Assembly: GCA_022842785.1 (NCBI GenBank)
Contig: JALHOW010000001.1
Coordinates: 930,001-994,000 of the forward strand
Direction: 5' to 3'
Origin: Hyphomicrobiaceae bacterium
GTDB lineage: Bacteria; Pseudomonadota; Alphaproteobacteria; Rhizobiales; Hyphomicrobiaceae
DNA length: 64,000 nucleotides
The notes below the pieces were generated by a model. It saw only the letters and a program-made list of their open reading frames with translations. It made no database searches and was not told where the DNA came from. Numbering within the stretch: position 1 is the stretch's first letter; each line of letters opens with the position of its first letter. A program made the position numbers and the translations under genes. This document shows, piece after piece, positions 44,731 to 53,549 of the stretch.

Positions 44731-45474
44731 ATGGCGGCCAAGATGGCGACCACCGAAGAGATCCTGCGGCGCGAGACCCGGGCGCTCGTCTTCGACCTCT
44801 ATGGCACGGTCGTGGACATGCAGTCGGGGCTCACGACAGCGGTAACGCCGTTCCTCAAGAAAAAGGGCTGGGAAGGCAATCCCTCGAGCTTCGTCACGTG
44901 GTGGCGGCGCACGCACTTCGAGGACAGCATGATCGATGGGCTGCTCGATCGCGGCCACACGCCCTATCGCCAGATCGGACATCGTGCCGTCTCGCAAGTC
45001 ATGGACCGCTGCGGCATCGAGCATACGCAGGACGACGTGACGTGGCTCGTCTCACAGATCGAGCAGCTGAAGCCCTTCCCCGATGTGATCGCCGCCCTCA
45101 ATCAGCTCAAGACGCGCTACAAGCTCGTCATTCTCTCGAATGGCGATCGCGATATGCTTGAGAACGCGCGCCCACACATCGGCTTTCCCTTCGATCGATT
45201 CATCTCCGTGCAGGAGGCGGGCTACTTCAAGCCGCACTTTGCGACCTATGCCGCCGCGGAGGATATCATCAACGCGGAGTGGCCTGAGATCGAGCGAACG
45301 GGCATCATCTTCGTCGCCAATCATGCCTTCGACTGCATCGGCGGCAAGTCGCACGGTTTCCGCTCCGTGTTCGTCGATCGGCGCAAGCGGCCCTTCGGCC
45401 AGTCGCCCCATCAACCGGACCTGATCGTCGCGAATTTCGCCGAACTCGCGGCTACACTCGCACCCCAAGCCTAA
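44731..45474 (+). CDS. Haloacid dehalogenase type II (HAD-IA)
   Basis: 247 residues. Nucleophile Asp is in LVFDLYGTVVDMQSGLT (DLYGT as in 2-haloacid dehalogenases), then VILSNGDRDMLENARPHIGFPFDRFISVQEAGYFKPH and a late FVANHAFDCIGGKSHGFRSVFVDRRKRP. The family releases halide from 2-haloacids, but many members are general phosphatases. It runs in the same direction as the PLP gene 35 bases downstream. Confidence 0.82.
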   Translation: MAAKMATTEEILRRETRALVFDLYGTVVDMQSGLTTAVTPFLKKKGWEGNPSSFVTWWRRTHFEDSMIDGLLDRGHTPYRQIGHRAVSQVMDRCGIEHTQDDVTWLVSQIEQLKPFPDVIAALNQLKTRYKLVILSNGDRDMLENARPHIGFPFDRFISVQEAGYFKPHFATYAAAEDIINAEWPEIERTGIIFVANHAFDCIGGKSHGFRSVFVDRRKRPFGQSPHQPDLIVANFAELAATLAPQA

Positions 45475-45509
45475 GCGCCGACAACAGACATAAGCAGGAG
45501 CACGCTCAA

Positions 45510-46649
45510 ATGCCGACTCTGCCGCCGGCCATGCCAGGAATGCCGCTCTCCGAGGTGGATACTCCTGCTCTGCTGATTGATCTCGATGCCTTCGAGCGCA
45601 ATCTGAAACGCATGGCCGATGCGGTATCGAAGGCCGGCGTGCGCCTGCGGCCGCACGCGAAGACGCACAAATCGCCCATCATCGGCCAGAAACAGATCGC
45701 GCATGGCGCGGTCGGCCTCTGCTGCCAGAAGGTGTCGGAAGCGGCCGTGCTGGTCGAGGGCGGTGTGCTGGATGTACTCGTATCGAACGAGGTTATCGGC
45801 GCGCGCAAACTCGACCGCCTCGCCGCCCTCTCGCGTCAGGCGCGCGTCATCGGCTGCGTCGACAATCCGGTCGGCGTTTCATCCATGGCCGCCGCCGCCG
45901 AGCGCCACGGCGCACGCGTTGACGTGCTGGTCGAGATCAATGTCGGCGCAAGTCGCTGCGGCGTCGATCCCGGCGAGCCGGCGGTCGCACTGGCGCAGTT
46001 GATCGCACGCGAGAAGCATCTGCGCTTTGCCGGCCTGCAGGCCTATCAAGGCCGCGCACAGCACTTCCGTACGATCGAAGAACGCCGCGTCGCCATCGAC
46101 GAGGCCATCGCACGCAGCGCCACGACGGTGAAGGCTCTGAAGGCGGCGGGCCTCTCGTGCGACATCGTCGGTGGTGCCGGCACGGGCACATTCGAGCTCG
46201 AAGCGGCGAGCGGCGTCTACAATGAACTGCAGGCTGGTTCGTACATCTTCATGGACGCCGACTATGCCCGCAACAAGCGCGCCGATGGCGGGCCTTATGA
46301 CACGTTTGAACACGCGCTCTTCGTCTACGCGACCGTCATGAGCATGACGCAATCGGATCGCGCGGTCGTCGATGCGGGTCTCAAGAGCTTCACGTTCGAG
46401 TCGGGCCCGCCTGAGCCGGTCGGCTTTGCGGGCGCCGTGTACGAGCGCCCATCCGACGAGCACGGCAATCTCAATCTGGCGCAGAGCAACGCGCGGCCCG
46501 GCCTCGGCGACAAAGTGCGGCTCATTCCCGGCCACTGCGATCCAACTGTGAACCTGCACGACTGGTACGCCGGCATTCGCGGCATGGAGGGCGCATCGCC
46601 CGTCGTCGAGAGCGTGTGGCCCGTCGCCGCGCGCGGGGCGGTGTTCTAG
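45510..46649 (+). CDS. DSD1 family PLP-dependent enzyme (D-threonine aldolase-like)
   Basis: 379 residues. It has the alanine-racemase-like barrel opening SEVDTPALLIDLDAFERNLKRMADAV, with the PLP lysine in RPHAKTHKSP. The C-terminal metal-site region reads IPGHCDPTVNLHDWY (His-x-Cys as in D-threonine aldolase and D-serine dehydratase). Family members cleave D-threonine or other D-3-hydroxyamino acids. It may be cotranscribed with the HAD gene before it. Confidence 0.85.
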   Translation: MPTLPPAMPGMPLSEVDTPALLIDLDAFERNLKRMADAVSKAGVRLRPHAKTHKSPIIGQKQIAHGAVGLCCQKVSEAAVLVEGGVLDVLVSNEVIGARKLDRLAALSRQARVIGCVDNPVGVSSMAAAAERHGARVDVLVEINVGASRCGVDPGEPAVALAQLIAREKHLRFAGLQAYQGRAQHFRTIEERRVAIDEAIARSATTVKALKAAGLSCDIVGGAGTGTFELEAASGVYNELQAGSYIFMDADYARNKRADGGPYDTFEHALFVYATVMSMTQSDRAVVDAGLKSFTFESGPPEPVGFAGAVYERPSDEHGNLNLAQSNARPGLGDKVRLIPGHCDPTVNLHDWYAGIRGMEGASPVVESVWPVAARGAVF

Positions 46650-46679
46650 TTCACCGCCGATCAGGGAGGAGAGCAGAGC

Positions 46680-47153
46680 ATGGCCGACAAGCCATCCAAG
46701 AAGTCGGCGAAGATTGCGAAGCCGAAGCCGCCGGCTGCGAAGAAATCCGCGAAGCCGAAACTTCTCTCGGGCGACAATCCGCAGATCGCGAAGGGCTACG
46801 GCGATGCGCCCGTGCAGGCCTATATCGCCGCGATCCCAGGCTGGAAGCACGACCTCGCGCGCCGCATCGACGCACTCATCGTGCGTGCCGTCCCGAAAAC
46901 CCAGAAGGCCGTCAAATGGAACTCGCCCTTCTACGGCATGGACGACAAGCACTGGTTCATGAGCTTCCACTGCTTCACGCGCTACATCAAAGTCGCGTTC
47001 TTCCGTGGCGCATCGCTCAACCCCATGCCGCCCGGCACATCCAAGCAAAAGGACGTGCGGTACCTCGACATTCATGAGAATGACGCGCTCGACGAAGCTC
47101 AGTTCATCGCGTGGGTGAAGCAGGCCAGCAAGCTGCCGGGCGAGAAGATGTAA
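46680..47153 (+). CDS. DUF1801 (YdhG-like) protein, first of two
   Basis: 157 residues: a Lys/Ala-rich start (~35 residues), then the DUF1801 core VQAYIAAIPGWKHDLARRIDALIVRAVPKTQKAVKWNSPFYGMDDKHWFMSFHCFTRYIKVAFFRGASL. The family is of unknown function. GGGAGGAGAG precedes the start. It is followed 25 bases later by a related gene. Confidence 0.8.
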   Translation: MADKPSKKSAKIAKPKPPAAKKSAKPKLLSGDNPQIAKGYGDAPVQAYIAAIPGWKHDLARRIDALIVRAVPKTQKAVKWNSPFYGMDDKHWFMSFHCFTRYIKVAFFRGASLNPMPPGTSKQKDVRYLDIHENDALDEAQFIAWVKQASKLPGEKM

Positions 47154-47178
47154 GAGCCGACAGATGGAGGCCGCCCCC

Positions 47179-47598
47179 ATGAAGAGCCGCCCGACGGAGA
47201 AGCAGACGGACGCCTCACCTTCCGACCTCATCGACGCCCGCATCGAGGAGCTGGCCGACTGGCGCGGCGAGATGCTCACGCGGGTGCGCAAACTCATCAA
47301 GCAGGCCGATCCGAAGGTGATCGAGACGTGGAAGTGGCGCGGCGTTCCGGTATGGGAGCACGACGGCATCATCTGCACGGGTGAAACGTACAAGGCCGCG
47401 GTGAAGCTCACCTTCGCCAAGGGCGCATCGCTGGACGATCCCTCGCGCCTCTTCAATGCGAGCCTCGATGGCAATGCGCGCCGAGCGATCGATATTCATG
47501 AGGGCGACAAGATCAACGAAGCGGCCTTAAAGGCGCTCATCCGCGCCGCCGTGGCTTTGAATGTATCCAAGAGCCGCGCCAAACGCGGAAAATCATAA
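47179..47598 (+). CDS. DUF1801 protein, second of two
   Basis: 139 residues from the ATG at 47179, where GGAGG sits 9 bases upstream; a start five codons earlier would include it. Core: RIEELADWRGEMLTRVRKLIKQADPKVIETWKWRGVPVWEHDGIICTGETYKAAVKLTFAKGASL. It shares the layout of the preceding gene (Kxx..W+..P.W...I...F..GA.L) and is probably an old tandem duplicate. Function unknown. Confidence 0.8.
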   Translation: MKSRPTEKQTDASPSDLIDARIEELADWRGEMLTRVRKLIKQADPKVIETWKWRGVPVWEHDGIICTGETYKAAVKLTFAKGASLDDPSRLFNASLDGNARRAIDIHEGDKINEAALKALIRAAVALNVSKSRAKRGKS

Positions 47599-47610
47599 AA
47601 GACGGGGGCT

Positions 47611-47652
47611 CCGGGGGTGTCCCCCGGTCGGGGTGCGGGGCTGATGCCCCGC
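47611..47652 (+). terminator. Two GC-rich hairpins after the DUF1801 pair
   Basis: CCGGGGG/CCCCCGG (47611-47627) and GCGGGGC/GCCCCGC (47635-47652) follow the stop within 60 bases. There is no T-run. The style recalls the hairpins after the sulfhydrylase and nitronate monooxygenase genes. Confidence 0.5.
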
Positions 47653-47742
47653 TCGCGCCAAAGGCGCGACGTCGTTTCCGCGTGCACCACGTCTCCAGTC
47701 CGGCTACACCGCGTGCCGGATCCACGCTCGAAAGCTCATCCC

Positions 47743-48627
47743 ATGCATCGCGTCCGCATCACGATGGACGACACCGGCGCCGCCCGCACGGTCGCGGCGC
47801 TGCTCGAAGAGTCGGTCATCCGTCCACCGCTCGCCGTGAGCATGTTCGAAGCGCCCGGCGCTGGCTGGGTCGTCGATGGCTACTACGAGGACGCCATCGA
47901 TATTGCGTCCATCTCGGAGTTTCTCGATGCAGGACCTGATGTCCGCAGCGCCAACATCACGATCGAGGCTGTCCCCGACGAGAACTGGGTTGCCGTCAGT
48001 CAGGCGGGCCTGCCGCCGGTCGTCGCCGGTCGCTTTCTGGTTCACGGCAGTCATGACCGCGCAATCGGCCGCCAGCATCGCAATGCCATCGAGATCGACG
48101 CCGGCGAAGCCTTCGGCACTGCGCACCACGCGACGACGCTCGGGTGCCTGCTGGCCATCGACCGCCTGACACGATCGCAGAATTTCAAGCGTGTTCTCGA
48201 TCTCGGCAGCGGTTCGGGCGTCCTAGCCATCGCGGCCGCGCGTGTGCTCCCCAAGGCGTCCATCACCGCCAGCGACTTCGATCCAGAGGCCGTTCGTGTG
48301 GCAGGCGAGAACGTGCGCAAGAATGCCCTCGCCGGCCGTATCCGGCTCGTCGCGGCGCTCGGCCTCGATCATCCGGCGCTTCGCGTTGGGGCGCCCTACG
48401 ATCTCGTCATCGCGAACATCCTCGCGGAGCCGCTGATCTCCATCGCGCAGCGGCTCGCGGGCGTGATCCCTCCACGTGGTGTGGTCGTGCTATCCGGCAT
48501 TCTGCAGTCGCAGGGAGCAGCGGTACTTGCGGCCTACGCCGCCGCGGGGTTCGCGCGCGTGCGGGCCGACCGGCTCAATGGCTGGGTAATCCTGACGCTT
48601 GTGCGTCGGGCCGATCTGCCAGCGTAG
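47743..48627 (+). CDS. prmA: Ribosomal protein L11 methyltransferase
   Basis: 294 residues from the ATG at 47743; upstream sequence in frame covers hairpins. The N-terminal substrate domain ends near 110 with DAGEAFGTAHHATTLGCLLAIDRL. The SAM motif is VLDLGSGSGVLAIAAARVLP (~residue 150), and VIANILAEPLISIAQRLA replaces the NPPY-type motif as in PrmA. It trimethylates L11. The gene ends ~125 bases before tRNA-Gln. Confidence 0.92.
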   Translation: MHRVRITMDDTGAARTVAALLEESVIRPPLAVSMFEAPGAGWVVDGYYEDAIDIASISEFLDAGPDVRSANITIEAVPDENWVAVSQAGLPPVVAGRFLVHGSHDRAIGRQHRNAIEIDAGEAFGTAHHATTLGCLLAIDRLTRSQNFKRVLDLGSGSGVLAIAAARVLPKASITASDFDPEAVRVAGENVRKNALAGRIRLVAALGLDHPALRVGAPYDLVIANILAEPLISIAQRLAGVIPPRGVVVLSGILQSQGAAVLAAYAAAGFARVRADRLNGWVILTLVRRADLPA

Positions 48628-48753
48628 GGCGAGATGCCGAGCGGCACCCTGCTAGGCGCCGAATGGCCGGCCCGTGCGTTTTGTCGGGGTTGCGTCGCCG
48701 GGCGACGCTTGATAAGAGGGGCCTCCCAAGCGCCGCCCCTGAGCGGCGCCTGT

Positions 48754-48827
48754 TGGGGGATCGTCTAATGGTAGGACTGCAGACTCTGACTCTGCCTGTC
48801 TAGGTTCGAATCCTAGTCCCCCAGCCA
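48754..48827 (+). tRNA. tRNA-Gln (anticodon CTG)
   Basis: 74 bases including the encoded CCA. The acceptor stem TGGGGGA (48754-48760) pairs with TCCCCCA (48817-48823); the anticodon stem GCAGA/TCTGC encloses the loop CTCTGAC, giving CTG at 48786-48788; the T arm is CTAGG-TTCGAAT-CCTAG. Its 3' end is the integration site of the element that follows. Confidence 0.97.
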
Positions 48828-48832
48828 AATCT
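48811..48832 (+). repeat. attL: tRNA-Gln 3' end, 22-bp core
   Basis: From 48811 (TCCTAGTCCCCCAGCC...) to 48832, identical to 62495-62516 in the same orientation. The match stops at the next base on either side. It spans the T-arm 3' strand, acceptor 3' strand, CCA and five bases beyond. Confidence 0.93.
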
Positions 48833-48875
48833 ATTTAACCTCCTGAACAACCTCAGAAATTCGGCCCGGACAATC

Positions 48876-50651
48876 ATGCCGATCCGAGAGGTTGTCGCTA
48901 TGGTCCCACATTGGTCCCACATTGGGTCCCACATCAAACGCAAGCGGGGCGTTTTCTTCTACCGTCGCCGCTTGCCGCGCCCCCATCAAGATGAGATTAC
49001 ACTCTCGCTCGGAACGACGTCGTTCTGGCTAGCCCAAGCCTTGGCTAAAGACCTCGACGACGCTTTCCTCCGCTTCCTTCAACGACCTCCAATGAACGAA
49101 TTCGACATCAAGAAGGCCCTCCGCGAGTATCTGCGGGCAGAACTGAAGAGCCTCAGACAAAAGCACCTCGCCACCCCGCGCGACAAAGCGATCCATGCAC
49201 TTGAGGTCGACATGCCGTACGACACTCATGCAGTGCGGGAGGCAGACTACAATGCGATCGAATCGCGGCTCCGTAGCTTACGGAGGGGGCTCCGCGAGCG
49301 CGACCTCCGAGGTTACGGTCTGGTGGCCGATGATCTAAGCGAGGGACACGTTCTGACGTCCGAGCAGCGCGTCGAGTTCGCGCTCGGACTGATGAAAGCC
49401 CAAATTCAGGTTCTTGAGCAGTCTGAGAGATGGATTCGACACGGGCTGATCGACGAGATCAAGTTCGATGAGCCTGCTTCTGGAACTCCATCGGTCGAAC
49501 GTCCACCGGTCGAGCCAGAGAACATCGCCACAGGTCCCAAACTATCCGAGGCACTCCCTACATTTCTCGACTTCATGACGAAGGATCAAGGCTGGCGCGG
49601 TCAGACGCTTGCACAGAACCAGGCAACCTACCGCATGTTTGTCGAATGCTGCGGCGATCGCCCAGTTTCGCAGTACGAGCGAACGGATCTGACCCGGTTC
49701 TACGATCTCCTGCGTGGACTTCCGGCTCTTTACGCCAAGAGCAAGGAGTGGTCGGCCCTTTCACTAGTCGAGATCATCGAGCGTACCAAAGGCTCCGATC
49801 ATCCTCGTCTCGCGATGAAGACGGTGAAGCGCCATTTCTCCGCATTGGGTCGCCTATTTGCCTACTTGAAGCGGCGCGGTGAGTACGTTCGCGAAAACCC
49901 GGCGCACGGGTTCGAATTTCCGAGCAAAGGCCGTGCCCGTGACAAGCGAAAGATGTGGGAAGGGGACAAGCTCCGAAGGCTCTTTTCATCGCCGGTGTGG
50001 ACAGGATGCAGATCAGAGACGCAGCGTTCCAAGCCGGGGAAGCTGATCATCGAAGACGAAAAGTACTGGCTGCCAATCCTGGGCCTCTTTCATGGTAACA
50101 GGCTCGAAGAGTTCGCCCAGCTCGTTCGCAGTGATGTGCGGTGTGAAGAGGGCATCTGGTTTCTCGACATTAACGACGAGCTGACCAAGCAGCTCAAGAA
50201 CGATCAATCGAAGCGCCGAGTACCCTTACACCCGCGAGTAGAACAAGCTGGCTTCCTCGACTATGTCGAGACCACTGCCCCGAACCCGCGCGACCGGCTC
50301 TTCCCCAAACTTCGACCTGGAGGAGCCGATGGTAAGCTTGGCTTCTCCTTCACGAAGTGGTGGACACGTTATCGGAAGGACATTGGCGTGTATGAGCCAG
50401 GGCTTGACTATCACTCGTTCCGCGGTGGCGTGACCACAAAACTTGCCGCCGCACACGTCTCTCTGGACATCAGGAACGAGCTACTCGGTCATGAAGGTTC
50501 CTCGGTGGACGAGCGCGTGTACCTCAAGGGCCTCCCGTTGAGAACGCTTGCTGAGGCAATTGCTCGCATCGAATGGCCCGAGTTCGCCTTGGCAAAGACC
50601 ACTGCGAGACTTGATGCGCGACATCCAGCCGGTAATGCAGAGGCAGTATGA
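48876..50651 (+). CDS. Tyrosine recombinase/integrase
   Basis: 591 residues from the ATG at 48876; another ATG at 48900 is in frame. The N-terminus holds HIKRKRGVFFYRRRLPRPH, like the DUF6538-type segment of alphaproteobacterial integrases. A SAM-like core-binding domain begins near 220. Catalytic residues are visible: Arg in GLFHGNRLEEFAQL (~408), Lys in SKRRVPLHPR, HSFRG (~512-515), LLGHEG, and the nucleophile in ERVYLKG (Tyr ~549). It lies 44 bases from attL and should catalyse integration at tRNA-Gln. Its 4-base stop overlap with the next gene suggests cotranscription. Confidence 0.92.
   Translation: MPIREVVAMVPHWSHIGSHIKRKRGVFFYRRRLPRPHQDEITLSLGTTSFWLAQALAKDLDDAFLRFLQRPPMNEFDIKKALREYLRAELKSLRQKHLATPRDKAIHALEVDMPYDTHAVREADYNAIESRLRSLRRGLRERDLRGYGLVADDLSEGHVLTSEQRVEFALGLMKAQIQVLEQSERWIRHGLIDEIKFDEPASGTPSVERPPVEPENIATGPKLSEALPTFLDFMTKDQGWRGQTLAQNQATYRMFVECCGDRPVSQYERTDLTRFYDLLRGLPALYAKSKEWSALSLVEIIERTKGSDHPRLAMKTVKRHFSALGRLFAYLKRRGEYVRENPAHGFEFPSKGRARDKRKMWEGDKLRRLFSSPVWTGCRSETQRSKPGKLIIEDEKYWLPILGLFHGNRLEEFAQLVRSDVRCEEGIWFLDINDELTKQLKNDQSKRRVPLHPRVEQAGFLDYVETTAPNPRDRLFPKLRPGGADGKLGFSFTKWWTRYRKDIGVYEPGLDYHSFRGGVTTKLAAAHVSLDIRNELLGHEGSSVDERVYLKGLPLRTLAEAIARIEWPEFALAKTTARLDARHPAGNAEAV
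48901..48934 (+). repeat. Tandem TGGTCCCACAT repeats, candidate left integrase arm sites
   Basis: Two adjacent exact 11-base copies (48901-48911, 48912-48922) and a third with one extra G (48923-48934). They overlap the first codons of the integrase gene. Related copies in the same orientation lie near the right end of the element at 62414-62433. Confidence 0.6.
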
Positions 50652-51277
50652 GCGGCACTGGAGAGAGGGACAGCAAAGGCCGTAAGCAGCCCTCAAAATT
50701 CCTGCGGAAGAAGCGCGCTGTTCACGCCGCCAAGCACCGCTGGAAGCACAAGCAAGTGCTCATTCCTGGGCACCCACGTCCTTGGAGTGAGCGTTCTTAT
50801 GCGAGCAAGCTCCGGCACCTTGCGGCCGCGAGAAAGGGCGGCGCGACGACTGGCAGCAAGATCCGAGAGCAGCAGCGTATGTTCTGGGACTTCTACCACG
50901 GCAACTCCAAGGCGAAGCTGCGTGGCCCGTTTACTATCGTAGTCGAGACGTTCGAGCGGATCGAAGCTGCCTACCTCCAGCGGTATGGAGAGAGAGGCCT
51001 GAAATCGATGGAGTGGGAGGGGTTCTTCGCTGAATTTCTCTACTCGTTCGTCTTCACCGCTTCCTGGACGAAGAAACCGGAGCATCTCGAAGGAGAGATG
51101 TGGGAGCTTTATGAAACCTTCATGGAGGCAGGCGAGGAAGAGCTATGGGGCATGGGGGGCCTCATGACCAGGCTCCTCGCTTACGAGGAGGCTCTTGAGC
51201 AGAAAAAGCGGCGCATCGAGATGTGGCGCCTCAAGAACCCCGAAGCTTACGCGAGCATATCGAAGAAATCAGTTTAA
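50648..51277 (+). CDS. Hypothetical protein downstream of integrase
   Basis: 209 residues, starting inside the integrase stop (ATGA overlap). The first ~75 residues are very basic (SKGRKQPSKFLRKKRAVHAAKHRWKHKQ), suggesting nucleic-acid contact. The rest is helical and rich in Glu, Lys and Trp/Tyr (WDFYHGNSKAKLRGPF, LKSMEWEGFFAEFLYSFVF). I recognise no domain. It could be an accessory to integration, judging only by coupling to the integrase. Confidence 0.65.
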   Translation: MSGTGERDSKGRKQPSKFLRKKRAVHAAKHRWKHKQVLIPGHPRPWSERSYASKLRHLAAARKGGATTGSKIREQQRMFWDFYHGNSKAKLRGPFTIVVETFERIEAAYLQRYGERGLKSMEWEGFFAEFLYSFVFTASWTKKPEHLEGEMWELYETFMEAGEEELWGMGGLMTRLLAYEEALEQKKRRIEMWRLKNPEAYASISKKSV

Positions 51278-51422
51278 TATCAATTTGCTACAGGCTGGGG
51301 ACCCTTATCTAACCCCCAACCGTCTTCTTCGACTTAGTAGCTCTCGCTGCGGCGATCGTGCTGGCCATCGGCTTGGACGCTGGGGGGACCTCCCCATCAT
51401 CCAAATCGAAGGAACCCTCACA

Positions 51423-53384
51423 TTGGGCACGACAGACGTATCTCGTCTGGTGACGCCCGAGGAGTTCGCTGCGGCCATGACGGTCCGTTGGCGCTCGCTC
51501 GGCAACACCCCCTCACCAAAACTACAGAAGCTATGGGCCGAGATGGCCGCCACCTTCAACCTCGCCGCCAAATACAGCCTAACCCCAAGCAACAAGTGGC
51601 GCGTTCTGCAGCCGCCAACAGGTACTGGCAAAACCCAAGGGCTGTGCGTCTATGCGGCCCTCACCATCGACAAGAACCGAACCTCTCCCGATCCGCTTGG
51701 CATCCTGATCGTCACGCGAACCATCGCGCAGGCGAAAGAGATCGTGGAGACCATCAGAGCGCTGCTCTCCAACCAAACCGACGCCGAGAAGGTGCAAGCA
51801 TCGCACTCGGAGGCGAGACTGCACACCTTCGCGAAAGGAGCCGCCGACGTGCTCGTCATCACGCACGAAGCCTATACGCGGGCTCTGGAGGGGCTCAATA
51901 AGGCGCAGTATGGGCGCTGGGAAGACTGCACGACATGGAAACACGGTCCGCGCCGCCTGACCATCATCGACGAAGCGATCGCCGGTGTTGTCGAGGAGAA
52001 CCAAGTTAAGGCCGACGACGTTCGCATAGCTCTTAGCTACATCGATCCAGCACTCAGGAGGCAGTACCCCGCAGAAGTTGCGGCTCTCGAAAGGGTCTGC
52101 GAGGTGCTTGAGAAGACCGCTGCGCTCAACTCGGACAACGCAGGCTCCATTGCGTCGCGGATTGTTTGGCGCGGCCTACGTAAGGATGGAAGCAATCAAC
52201 CAAGTGTGCCGTGTCTGGACGGCCTTCGGCAGGCAATGGCGAGCATCCGCTATGATCTTAAGGGCTTGCGCAAGGACAGCTCCCACGATCGAAGGCGCAT
52301 TGCCGCCAATGTGGATCGAACGCTCAAGGACTGCGAGGCGATCATGGCCCGTTGGGCGTACTACTACAGGAAGGGGAACGACGACACGTTCAACTCCAGC
52401 CAACTCTTGATCCCGCAAGGACTGCCAGGGCCAGTGATCCTCGACGCTACGGCCTCGCAGAACTTCCTGTGGAAGCTCCTCGGTTCCCGTGCCGAGATTG
52501 TCGATGTCCCGTCAAGCACCCGCACCTATGCGAACGTCACGATCCATGTCGCTCGTGCCAGCGGCCTCGGCAAGACGAAGATGACCGAACGCGGGAAGGT
52601 TCGTCTTCCGCGACTTCTCGCCGATCTGGAGCAACGCTTGGCGCCCGATCGGAAGGTCCTTCTGTGCGTTCACAAGAGGATCGAGCACATAGCAATGAGC
52701 TTCGACCCCTGCTTCGACGCCTACTCGGTTGCGCACTGGGGCGCCATCGACGGCAAGAACTACTGGAATGATCACGACACCGTTGTCGTCTTCGGTCTGC
52801 CTTATCGCGATCCGATCTGGGCCACGAACACGTTCTTTGCCCTCCAGGGTCTCCAAGACAACCGCTGGCTCGAGCAACCTTCCTGGGGTGCTTACGCCAA
52901 TGTGCGCCTTGAGATGCAGCGGAGACAGCTCACGGTGTCGATCATCCAAGCTGTAAACCGGGTGCGGTGCCGCCGCGTCATCGACGAGGACGGCAATTGT
53001 CCACCGACAGACGTGTTCATCATGCTACCTGCCGGAGCCGACGGAGACATCATCCTCGATCACTTGTGTGAGGAGATGCCTGACGTAAAAGTCGTTGCCT
53101 GGGACTTCGAGATGGACGGCCCCGCCGAGCATGTTCGACGAGGCTCGTCTCATGAGGCACTGGTGTCGCTCATGACAAGCCGTCTGCCGGGAGAGACGCC
53201 CATGTCGTACATCCGGAGTGAGTTGGGTCTATCGGCGAGCGCTACGAAAGACCTGCGGGGGGTTCTCCGCGATGAGGATCACCACCTCACGAGGTCCTTA
53301 GCCCAGCACGGAGTTCGCTACATGACTACCGGCAAGGGACGCGGCGCACGGTCGTATCTGCTCAAGCAAGATCGTCCCAAATAG
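51423..53384 (+). CDS. SF2 helicase-like ATPase
   Basis: 653 residues from a TTG at 51423 with GAAGGAA 8 bases upstream; the frame is open back to 51195, but that part overlaps the previous gene and looks non-coding. GTG 51450 or ATG 51478 are further choices. Walker A is QPPTGTGKTQG, Walker B/DEAD-like is TIIDEAIAG, and the C-terminal half has SIIQAVNRVRCRRVID, like motif VI. A HTH-like end follows (SELGLSASATKDLRGVL). It may act in replication or defence of the element; I cannot name the family. Confidence 0.65.
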   Translation: MGTTDVSRLVTPEEFAAAMTVRWRSLGNTPSPKLQKLWAEMAATFNLAAKYSLTPSNKWRVLQPPTGTGKTQGLCVYAALTIDKNRTSPDPLGILIVTRTIAQAKEIVETIRALLSNQTDAEKVQASHSEARLHTFAKGAADVLVITHEAYTRALEGLNKAQYGRWEDCTTWKHGPRRLTIIDEAIAGVVEENQVKADDVRIALSYIDPALRRQYPAEVAALERVCEVLEKTAALNSDNAGSIASRIVWRGLRKDGSNQPSVPCLDGLRQAMASIRYDLKGLRKDSSHDRRRIAANVDRTLKDCEAIMARWAYYYRKGNDDTFNSSQLLIPQGLPGPVILDATASQNFLWKLLGSRAEIVDVPSSTRTYANVTIHVARASGLGKTKMTERGKVRLPRLLADLEQRLAPDRKVLLCVHKRIEHIAMSFDPCFDAYSVAHWGAIDGKNYWNDHDTVVVFGLPYRDPIWATNTFFALQGLQDNRWLEQPSWGAYANVRLEMQRRQLTVSIIQAVNRVRCRRVIDEDGNCPPTDVFIMLPAGADGDIILDHLCEEMPDVKVVAWDFEMDGPAEHVRRGSSHEALVSLMTSRLPGETPMSYIRSELGLSASATKDLRGVLRDEDHHLTRSLAQHGVRYMTTGKGRGARSYLLKQDRPK

Positions 53385-53391
53385 ACCACCA

Positions 53392-53441
53392 AATGGGGGG
53401 CTGAGCCTCTATATCTCTGTATAGAGGTTCGCCCCCCCATT
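53392..53441. terminator. Long near-perfect inverted repeat after the helicase-like gene
   Basis: Outer arms AATGGGGGG (53392-53400) and CCCCCCATT (53433-53441); inner arms CCTCTATA (53406-53413) and TATAGAGG (53420-53427) around TCTCTG. The 50-base palindrome begins 8 bases after the stop. It could end transcription or be a protein-binding site. Confidence 0.65.
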
Positions 53442-53549
53442 AATTTCGCGAAAGAGACCCCGATGTTTTGGTGCACTCGTCTGAGGTGGCATTCGACCAT
53501 CATCAGCCGCGCAAATCCCCCCATAGGGGCGCGAAGCTGATCCCTGCGG

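Noticed and set aside
51195-51422. N-terminal extension of the helicase-like protein
   Set aside because: Overlaps the preceding gene, composition unlike protein-coding sequence, and a better ribosome site precedes the TTG at 51423.
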